Positions 54,650 to 61,705 of a DNA stretch of 64,000 nucleotides are shown here, piece after piece. Each line of letters opens with the position of its first letter. Within the stretch, counting starts at the first letter, position 1. Source of the stretch: Dyella thiooxydans (GTDB lineage: Bacteria > Pseudomonadota > Gammaproteobacteria > Xanthomonadales > Rhodanobacteraceae); the NCBI RefSeq assembly GCF_001641285.1, contig NZ_CP014841.1:1-64000 (forward strand). Reading direction: 5' to 3'. The notes below the pieces were generated by a model. The model searched no databases. It was not told the origin of the DNA and was given only the letters and a program-made list of their open reading frames with translations. The translations under genes were made by a program, and so were the position numbers.

Positions 54650-57031
54650 TTATTCCGGCGCGTGCCCCCAAACCAATGCGAACTGCCGTGCCCGGGCCGC
54701 AGGCACGCGGATGTAGGTGACGGCGCCGAAGCGGTCGGTGCCGGTGGTCCAGCCTTCCTTCTGACCGGCCTCGAGCGCTTCGAGGCTGGCGGCACGCGGC
54801 ACTGCCTTGCCGTCCGCGGTGACAGCACTGGCCGCGCCGCCGTGCACCTTGAACAGATAGGTCCTCACCGGCGGCACGTAGCTGCCTTCGGCGGTGGCGG
54901 TGCTCACCGTGGCGCCGTCGTGCGTGCGCTGGATGGTCAGCGGTTGCGCGAAGTAGGCGCCGTGCTCGTAGGCGTAGTCGTCGCCCTGGTCGTCGTAATA
55001 GGTGAAGTGCGTGGCCTCGGCGGCCGGAAATGCCTCCACCGTCACCTCGGGCACCGGGTGCTGGCCGACGTAGTCCATCACCGGCTGCATCGGGATGATC
55101 GCGCCCTCGCGCACGAACAGCGGAATGTCGCTCCAGCCCTTCGCATCCACCGGCACGGTGATGCTCTGGCCGCCGGCGTAGTGCTTGCCGTCGAACCAGC
55201 CGGTCCAGTGGCCGGCGGGCAGGTAGATCGTCTTGCTGGTCTGGCCCTCGTCGACCACCGGCGACACCAGCAGGCCCTCGCCGAACATCCACGAGGCGAC
55301 GTCGTTGCGCACCTTCGGGTCGTTCGGCCAGTCGAACACCAGCGGGCGGACCAGGCCCACGCCGGTGACGTGCCGGGTGTGCTCGTAGCTGTAGATGTAA
55401 GGAATCAGCGCATAGCGCAGGCGGATCGCCGCGGTGGCGGCTTTCTCCGCCACCGGGCCGTACACCCAGGGCTGGCGCTTCTGGCCGAACTCGCCGTGCA
55501 CGCGGAAGATCGGCGTGAACGCGCCGAACTCGATCCAGCGCGCGTAGTTCTCCGGCGTCGGCGTGCCGTGGCTGAAGCCGCCGCCGTCCATGCCCCACTG
55601 CATCGCGCCGACGTCGATCGCACTGAGCATGCGCGCGCGCTGGCCGGCCATGCTGTGGAAGCCGGTGGCGATGTCGCCGGACCACATGGCGTAGGCGTAG
55701 CGCTGCGCGCCGAGGTAGAAGTTGCGGTTGATCGACCACACGCGCAGCGGCGAATAGGCGCGCTGGCCGTCGTACAGCGAACGCTCCATGTTGGTGAACT
55801 GGGTGTCGCTGCCGATGTCGTCGGCCTCGTCGTTCCACCAGCCGATCATGCCGGTGTCGAACGAGTGCTTGAGGTGGTCGTTGAAGAACCACGCACGGAC
55901 CGCGGGCTTGTCGAAATCCAGCTCGCGGATCGGCTTCTTCGAGAAGTAGTCCGGTCCTTCCTTGCTGGCCGGCGACCAGAAATCATGCGCAGTGGCATAG
56001 CGGCCCTCGACCGTGTCCACGTGCACGCGCGGCTTCATGATGCCGGTGAGATGCATGCCGCGGGCGTCGAGCATCTGCTTGAGCTTGCCGTCCGGGCCGT
56101 CGGGGAACTTGGTCTGGTTCCAGCGGAATTCGCCCCAGTCCTCGCCCCACGCCTTCCAGTCGAAGTCCAGCGTGAAGTTGTCGATCGGGATGTGCTTGGC
56201 GCGGTAGGTGTCGACGATCGACAGCAGTTCCTTCTGGTCGATGCCCCACTGGCTGTTGGTGAAACCCATCGCCCACTTCGGGAACAGCTGCGAGTGGCCG
56301 CTGAGGTCCGCCACCGCGCGGAAGATCGTCTTCGGCGCGCCGACGATCAGGTAGTAGTCGGTGTCCTTGCGCGAGCTGCCGCTGGCCTGGATGCGGCCGT
56401 GCGCGAGATTGAACTGGCCGCCGAGGGTGTCCACCAGCACGGCGTAGCCGGCGCTGCTCCACACCAGGGGGGCGCCGGCGTGCCCCTGCTCGCCGGCCAT
56501 GATCTTCTGCTTGCCGTCGCGCAGCAGGCCGGCGCTGACGTCGTCCTGGAAGGCGGTATAGCCGCCGATGCCGTAGAGCGGATCGCTCGCCGCGTGGTCC
56601 AGCGTGAAGCCGCCGCTGCGCAGCGAGGCGAGGTCGGCCTGGGTCAGCAGTCCCGCGTGGCCGGGGGCATCGATGCGCAGCGTGCCCTGGCGACGGTCGT
56701 AGCGGACGCTGGCGGCATCGGTGGACAGCGTGATCGCGTCCTTTTCGTTCTTCACATGCACGTCGGCGAGCGGCGCGTTCGGCGCCTTGGGATCGAGCAC
56801 CAGGGTCGCCGGCCCGCTCTTACCGCCGGGCAGGTAGTGCACGTGCACCACGTCCGGCGCGACGAAATCCACGGTCACGCGGTCGGCGCCGAGCGGGATC
56901 TGCAACTGCCCGCCGGTCACCGTGGCCGGCGCGGTGGTTGCGGCGATCGCGCTGGCCAGCGGAGTGAGCATCAGGCCGAACAGGGCCAGCGGGGCGAGCG
57001 TGCGTTGAAGGCGACGGGTCAAGGCGGACAT
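54650..57031 (-). CDS. Periplasmic GH31 alpha-glucosidase
   Basis: Family 31 alpha-glucosidase of 793 residues from ATG 57031 with signal peptide LAPLALFGLMLTPLASAIA. Seen in order: an N-terminal beta-sandwich with GIGGYTAFQDD, the barrel start PKWAMGFTNSQWGID, FTLDFDWKAWGEDWGEF, the Asp nucleophile in IGWWNDEADDIG near residue 400, and the acid Asp in WSGDIATGFHSM near 450. Two C-terminal beta domains (VPPVRTYLFKVHGG) follow. It should release glucose from maltose and short maltodextrins. Its start lies 36 bases after the stop of the GH13 lipoprotein gene, in one operon with the amylases downstream. Confidence 0.9.
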   Translation of the reverse strand: MSALTRRLQRTLAPLALFGLMLTPLASAIAATTAPATVTGGQLQIPLGADRVTVDFVAPDVVHVHYLPGGKSGPATLVLDPKAPNAPLADVHVKNEKDAITLSTDAASVRYDRRQGTLRIDAPGHAGLLTQADLASLRSGGFTLDHAASDPLYGIGGYTAFQDDVSAGLLRDGKQKIMAGEQGHAGAPLVWSSAGYAVLVDTLGGQFNLAHGRIQASGSSRKDTDYYLIVGAPKTIFRAVADLSGHSQLFPKWAMGFTNSQWGIDQKELLSIVDTYRAKHIPIDNFTLDFDWKAWGEDWGEFRWNQTKFPDGPDGKLKQMLDARGMHLTGIMKPRVHVDTVEGRYATAHDFWSPASKEGPDYFSKKPIRELDFDKPAVRAWFFNDHLKHSFDTGMIGWWNDEADDIGSDTQFTNMERSLYDGQRAYSPLRVWSINRNFYLGAQRYAYAMWSGDIATGFHSMAGQRARMLSAIDVGAMQWGMDGGGFSHGTPTPENYARWIEFGAFTPIFRVHGEFGQKRQPWVYGPVAEKAATAAIRLRYALIPYIYSYEHTRHVTGVGLVRPLVFDWPNDPKVRNDVASWMFGEGLLVSPVVDEGQTSKTIYLPAGHWTGWFDGKHYAGGQSITVPVDAKGWSDIPLFVREGAIIPMQPVMDYVGQHPVPEVTVEAFPAAEATHFTYYDDQGDDYAYEHGAYFAQPLTIQRTHDGATVSTATAEGSYVPPVRTYLFKVHGGAASAVTADGKAVPRAASLEALEAGQKEGWTTGTDRFGAVTYIRVPAARARQFALVWGHAPE

Positions 57032-57066
57032 CCTCTGTACGTGGGGCGTGGCGACCATCGGCGCGC

Positions 57067-58644
57067 TTACTCGAGCACCACCGACGTGTCGGGGGGAAGG
57101 TCGACGCGGTGGTCGTGCAGTTGCACGCCGTCGCGGCTGGCCAGGCGAATCGCATGGAACGGCGACGCGGCGCCGAGCGCCACGGATTGCGGCTGGCCGG
57201 ACAGGTTGTGCAGCACCAGCACGCGCGAATGCGCATCCCGCAGCTGCCAGCCGACCACATGGGTGTTGCCGCTGGCGAAGGCGGTCAGCGCGCCGTCGCG
57301 CAGGGCGCTGACCTGCTCGCGCCAGTGGATCAGCATGCGGTAGTCGGCCAGCAGCGAGCCGGGGTCGGCCAGTTCCGCCTGCACCGACACGTCCGGACCG
57401 TTGGCGGCATTGCCGGGCTCCCAGGTGGTTTCGCCCGCGGCGCGCGGCCCGCGCTCCCAGCGCATCGGCTCGCGCAGGTCGGGGTCGGGCTTGACCCCGC
57501 GCATGCCCAGCTCCTCGCCGTAATAGATGAACGGGTGACCGGGCAGGGTCAGCAGCATCGCCGCGGCCATGCGCATGTGCGCCGCGTCGCCGTCGAGCTG
57601 GCTCATCACCCGGTTCTGGTCGTGGTTGGACAGGAACGGCGCATCGGCGCCCGCATGCCCGGCCTGGGCGGCGAAGCCGGCGTAGCGCTGCTGCAGGCGC
57701 TCAGCGAGGTCGCCGGCTGTACCGCTGCGCGCCGCGTCGATCATCCGCGTGGCGAGCGGGAAGTCGAACACCGCGCTGAGCGCGCCGTACCACGGGGCGA
57801 GCTGCTGCCAGCTGCTCTCGGTGACCTCGCCGACCACGTAGGTGCCCGGATTCACCGCACGCACCCCGCGCATGAACTGCCGCCACCAGGTGAGGTTTTC
57901 CCTGAGAACGTCCGGGTCGCCTTCCTGCGACTGGAAGTTGAGATAGATGTGGCGCGCGGCGTCCAGGCGGAAGCCGTCCACGCCCTTGCGCGACCAGAAC
58001 TGGCCGACATCGACCATCGCCTGGCGCACGGCGGGGTTGTCGTAGTTCAGGTCGGGCATGCCCGGGGAGAAGATGCCCAGGTAGTGACGGCCATCCGGTA
58101 GCGCCTGCCACGCCTTGTCGCCCGCGGCACTGTGCGCGGAGAGGTCGGTGGTCGGCGTGGCCCAGCTGTACCAGTCATGATGCGGATCGTGCGGATCCTG
58201 CGCGGCGAGGAACCACGGATGCTCGTTGCTGGTGTGGTTGATCACCAGGTCGATGATCACCTTGATGCCGCGCTTGTGCGCCTCGGCCAGCAGGTGCTCG
58301 AAGTCGGCCATCGTGCCGTACTGCGGGTTGATCGCCTCGTAGTCGGTGATGTCGTAGCCGTGGTAGCTCGGCGAGGGATTGATCGGCATCAGCCAGATCC
58401 CGCTCACGCCGAGCGACTGGAGGTAGTCGAGCTTGGCGGTGACGCCGTTGAGGTCGCCGACGCCGTCGCCGTTGGTGTCGTACCAGCTGCGTACGAAGAT
58501 CTCGTAGTAGACGCCGGAACGCGGCGTGGATGCGGCCTGGGCGTGCGCCTGGGTGACCGGGGATAGCGGAGCGGGCGCCGTTGTGCAGCCGCCCAGCAGC
58601 AGGGCGGATGCGAGCAGCGACGCGAGCGTGACGGAACGGATCAA
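57067..58644 (-). CDS. GH13 alpha-amylase/alpha-glucosidase lipoprotein
   Basis: A 525-residue GH13 enzyme. I start it at a TTG at 58644, seven bases after GGGGAGA, because the ATG at 58689 has no ribosome binding site. A lipobox LLGGC near residue 19 marks it as a lipoprotein. The barrel has YYEIFVRSWYDTNGDGVGDLNG, VINHTSNEHPWF, the Asp nucleophile in GFRLDAARH near 223, Glu in VVGEVTES near 271 and Asp in FLSNHDQNR near 340, close to oligo-1,6-glucosidase and trehalose-synthase-like enzymes. It heads the second amylolytic operon, behind the LacI-type operator at 58758. Confidence 0.88.
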   Translation of the reverse strand: MIRSVTLASLLASALLLGGCTTAPAPLSPVTQAHAQAASTPRSGVYYEIFVRSWYDTNGDGVGDLNGVTAKLDYLQSLGVSGIWLMPINPSPSYHGYDITDYEAINPQYGTMADFEHLLAEAHKRGIKVIIDLVINHTSNEHPWFLAAQDPHDPHHDWYSWATPTTDLSAHSAAGDKAWQALPDGRHYLGIFSPGMPDLNYDNPAVRQAMVDVGQFWSRKGVDGFRLDAARHIYLNFQSQEGDPDVLRENLTWWRQFMRGVRAVNPGTYVVGEVTESSWQQLAPWYGALSAVFDFPLATRMIDAARSGTAGDLAERLQQRYAGFAAQAGHAGADAPFLSNHDQNRVMSQLDGDAAHMRMAAAMLLTLPGHPFIYYGEELGMRGVKPDPDLREPMRWERGPRAAGETTWEPGNAANGPDVSVQAELADPGSLLADYRMLIHWREQVSALRDGALTAFASGNTHVVGWQLRDAHSRVLVLHNLSGQPQSVALGAASPFHAIRLASRDGVQLHDHRVDLPPDTSVVLE

Positions 58645-58757
58645 GGCAGTCTCCCCGACGATCGGCGGACGCTGCGCGGACGAGATCATGCATCGTCTCG
58701 TTCGGACGTCCAAAGCGGCCCCCATGGTAGGCCGGTGCCCCCGTCGTGCGGCCGTGC

Positions 58758-58772
58758 TGCATACGTATTCAT
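58758..58772. promoter_or_regulatory. LacI-type operator, copy 2
   Basis: TGCATACGTATTCAT again, identical over 15 bp to the site at 49336-49350. On the minus strand a -10-like TACCAT (58729-58724) follows it by 28 to 29 bases. It lies between the GH13 lipoprotein operon and the divergent antiporter gene. Confidence 0.7.
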
Positions 58773-58881
58773 CGGCGTGGTTGTGCGGTTTTCCGTGGTG
58801 CAGTGCGGCAGATTCGCAAGCTCTTCACGGCCTGGGCATGGATCGGGGATGATCGCCACTCGCCATCTGCCGAAGCGCTCC

Positions 58882-60072
58882 ATGCACCAGACCGATCTGT
58901 TCCTGCTGGCGATGCTGCTGATCCTCGCCGTGCCCTACCTGCTGTGGCGCCTCGGGCGCACCGAGTACGTGGCGCCGCTGGTGGTCGTGCAGATCGTCTG
59001 CGGCATCCTGCTCGGTCCCGGCGTGCTGGGTGCGGCCTTTCCCGCCTACTACGCCACGGTGTTCGACCCGGGCGTGATCCAGGCGCTCAACGGCATTGCC
59101 TGGTGGGCGGTGATGGTGTTCGTGTGGATCGCCGGCATCGAGCTGGATCTGGGGCAGGTGTGGCGGCAGCGGCGCGAGTGCGGCATCACCGCCGGACTCG
59201 CGCTGGGCGTACCGCTGCTGTTCGGCGCGCTGGCAGCGATGGCGTTGCTGCACTGGCGCGACGGCTGGATCGGTCCGCACGGCGCGCGCTGGCAGTTCGT
59301 CATGGGTGTCGGCATGGCCTGCGCGGTGACCGCGCTGCCGATCCTGTTGTTGCTGATGGAGAAGCTGGCGATCCTGCGCCAGCCGTTCGGCCAGCGCGTG
59401 CTGCGCTACGCCAGTCTCGACGACGTGGCGATATGGGCGGTGCTGGCGATGATCCTGGTGGACTGGCAGCGGATCGGCCTGCAGCTCGTCTTTCTCGTGC
59501 TGTTCGTGCCGGTGGCCTGGGCCTTCCGCCGCCTGATGCATCGGCTGCCGGCGGCCGACCGCTGGTACGTGGGGCTGATCTGGCTGGCGCTCTGCGCCCT
59601 GGCAGCGGATCGTGCCGGCCTGCACTTCATGGTCGGCGCCTTCCTCGCCGGCGCGGTCACCGATCGCGACAGTTTCGATGGCCCGACCCTGGACCTGCTG
59701 CGCCACCACGTGCTGCTGGTGGTGATGCCGGTGTTCTTCCTGTCCACCGGCCTGCGCACGCACTGGAGCGTCGGCGGCGGCGCGGTGTTCGCTGCGGCCG
59801 GCCTGCTGCTGGTGGCCGAGGTCGTCGGCAAGCTGGCCGGCGTGCATCTGGCGGCGCGCTGGCTGGGCTGGAGCCGTGGCGAGGCCTGGCTGGTCGGCTG
59901 GCTGCTGCAGACCAAGGCACTGATCATGATCATCTTCGTCAACGTGCTGCTGGACCGCGGCATCATCACCGGCGATACCTTCACCGCGCTGCTGTTGATG
60001 GCCGTGGCCTCCACCATGCTCACCGTGCCGATGGTGGCGCCGCGATTGCAGCGACTGCGCGCTGCGGGGTAG
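58882..60072 (+). CDS. Cation/proton antiporter (CPA2 family)
   Basis: Membrane protein of about 396 residues with some 12 hydrophobic helices. The start is uncertain between ATG 58882, which leads straight into helix 1 (LFLLAMLLILAVPYLLW), and ATG 58849; neither has a clear ribosome binding site. Na+/H+-exchanger features include GILLGPGVLG near residues 39-48, an antiporter core AGIELDLG near 80-87, YASLDDVAIWAVLAM with the acidic residues near 180 and FLAGAVTDRD. Likely exports Na+ or K+ for protons. It may share the divergent control region with the amylolytic operon. Confidence 0.82.
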   Translation: MHQTDLFLLAMLLILAVPYLLWRLGRTEYVAPLVVVQIVCGILLGPGVLGAAFPAYYATVFDPGVIQALNGIAWWAVMVFVWIAGIELDLGQVWRQRRECGITAGLALGVPLLFGALAAMALLHWRDGWIGPHGARWQFVMGVGMACAVTALPILLLLMEKLAILRQPFGQRVLRYASLDDVAIWAVLAMILVDWQRIGLQLVFLVLFVPVAWAFRRLMHRLPAADRWYVGLIWLALCALAADRAGLHFMVGAFLAGAVTDRDSFDGPTLDLLRHHVLLVVMPVFFLSTGLRTHWSVGGGAVFAAAGLLLVAEVVGKLAGVHLAARWLGWSRGEAWLVGWLLQTKALIMIIFVNVLLDRGIITGDTFTALLLMAVASTMLTVPMVAPRLQRLRAAG

Positions 60073-60081
60073 GGCGCAAGC

Positions 60082-61593
60082 TCAGCCCATCGCGCGGCAG
60101 TGCGTCGCGACGAACTGGCCGTGCTCGGGGAAGGTGGCCACGGCGCGCTGGATCAGCGTGCGCATGTTGCCGAGGAAGCCTTCCAGCTCCGCGGCGGGCA
60201 GTCCATCGGCGGCCGGATGCCAGGCCTGCGGGACGATGCCCTGGCCGAGCATGACCTGCAGCCAGCCCACCTCGGTGAACAGTTCCTCACCGTGGCGGAA
60301 CACCTGTCCGCTGCGGCGGAACAGTTCGATGCGTTCGGCCAGTCCCTCGGGCAGGGCGATCGAGCGGCAATGTCGCCAGAACGCCGTGTCGTCGCGCTCG
60401 GTCGCGCGGTAGTGCAGCACCAGGAAGTCGCGGATGCGCTCGTACTCGAACCGCGTCTGGCGGTTGTATTCGTCGCTCAGCGCCGGGTCGCAATGCCTGT
60501 CCGGGAACAGCGAGATCAGCCGGCTGATGCCGGACTGGATCATGTGGATGCTGGTGGACTCCAGCGGTTCCATGAAGCCGCTGGCCAGGCCCAGTGCCAC
60601 GCAGTTGCGGATCCAGAAGCGACGGCGCGCGCCGGTGGTGAAGCGCAGCACGCGCGGCTCGGCCAGCGCCTCGCCGTCGAGGTGGGCCAGCAGGGTGGCG
60701 GTGGCCTCGTCGTCGCTGATGAAGCGGCTGCAGAACACGTGGCCGTTGCCGTTGCGGTGCTGCAGCGGGATACGCCACTGCCAGCCAGCGGCGCGCGCGC
60801 TGGCCTGGGTATACGGCCGCATCGGTGCCACGCGCTCGCTCGGTACGGCGACCGCGCGGTCGCACGGCAGCCAGTGCGTCCAGTCGTCGTAGCCGGCCTT
60901 GAGCGCCCCTTCGATCAGCAGACCGCGGAAGCCGGAGCAGTCGATGAACAGGTCGCCCTCGACCCGCTCGCCTCCCTGCAGTTGCAGCGACTCGATGAAG
61001 CCGTTGTCCTCGCGCAGCTTGACGTCGACCACCTTGCCCTCGACGCGCCGCACCTGCCGCGGGTCGCAACGCTGGCGCAGGTACTGGCCGTACAGACCGG
61101 CATCGAGGTGGTAGGCGTAGCGCGTACCTGTCATCGGGCTGGAGCCGATCCGGTCCAGTCGGCCGAAACGATGCTGGGCGCAGGCCTGCGCGTTGATCGA
61201 ATACGACCAGAGGTCGGGCGCGGCCTCGCCGCGTTCCTGCCGATCGCGCAGCCAGTAATGCTGGAACGGCACCAGCCCCAGCGGCAGCCCGATGTCGCCG
61301 AACGCATGCAGGTAGGAGTCGCCGATCCGCCGCCAGTCGTTGAACTGGATCGCCAGCTTGAAGGTGCCCTTCACCGCACGCATCAGTTCGTCCTCGTCGA
61401 TGCCGAGGAAGGCGTTGACGTGGCGGATCTGCGGAATGGTGGCTTCGCCGACGCCGACGGTGCCGATCTCGTCCGATTCGACCAGCGTGATGGCCAGCCG
61501 TGGGCCGATGGCCCGGGAAAGCAGGGCGGCGGTCATCCATCCGGCGGTGCCGCCGCCGACGATGACCACGCGCTGGATCGGGTTGGCCTGCAT
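60082..61593 (-). CDS. Flavin-dependent tryptophan-halogenase family protein
   Basis: FAD-dependent halogenase of 503 residues. GGGTAGW (residues 13-19) binds FAD. The catalytic Lys of PrnA and RebH, K79, is matched exactly at residue 79 (TFKLAI). W271-Q-W273-R-I-P is the WxWxIP signature, and E345 in EPLESTSIH matches the catalytic Glu. All chlorination residues are therefore present. Such genes are common beside TonB-dependent receptors in Caulobacter and xanthomonads, and their natural substrate is mostly unknown; it need not be free tryptophan. It lies downstream of the TonB receptor, separated by a terminator, and no reductase partner is in the window. Confidence 0.88.
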   Translation of the reverse strand: MQANPIQRVVIVGGGTAGWMTAALLSRAIGPRLAITLVESDEIGTVGVGEATIPQIRHVNAFLGIDEDELMRAVKGTFKLAIQFNDWRRIGDSYLHAFGDIGLPLGLVPFQHYWLRDRQERGEAAPDLWSYSINAQACAQHRFGRLDRIGSSPMTGTRYAYHLDAGLYGQYLRQRCDPRQVRRVEGKVVDVKLREDNGFIESLQLQGGERVEGDLFIDCSGFRGLLIEGALKAGYDDWTHWLPCDRAVAVPSERVAPMRPYTQASARAAGWQWRIPLQHRNGNGHVFCSRFISDDEATATLLAHLDGEALAEPRVLRFTTGARRRFWIRNCVALGLASGFMEPLESTSIHMIQSGISRLISLFPDRHCDPALSDEYNRQTRFEYERIRDFLVLHYRATERDDTAFWRHCRSIALPEGLAERIELFRRSGQVFRHGEELFTEVGWLQVMLGQGIVPQAWHPAADGLPAAELEGFLGNMRTLIQRAVATFPEHGQFVATHCRAMG

Positions 61594-61648
61594 GAAGGAA
61601 TTCCTGCGCCGTGACGGGAAGCTGATTAGCGTCCCGCCGCCGGCTTGT

Positions 61649-61686
61649 CAAAAAAAAAAGAGCCCCGCTGGAAACCAACGGGGCTC
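61649..61686 (-). terminator. Rho-independent terminator of the TonB-dependent receptor gene
   Basis: On the minus strand, GAGCCCCG and CGGGGCTC with an 11-base loop are followed by a run of ten T. It begins 20 bases after the receptor stop codon and separates it from the halogenase gene. Confidence 0.9.
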
Positions 61687-61705
61687 GGGGAGGAAGCCTT
61701 GCGGC

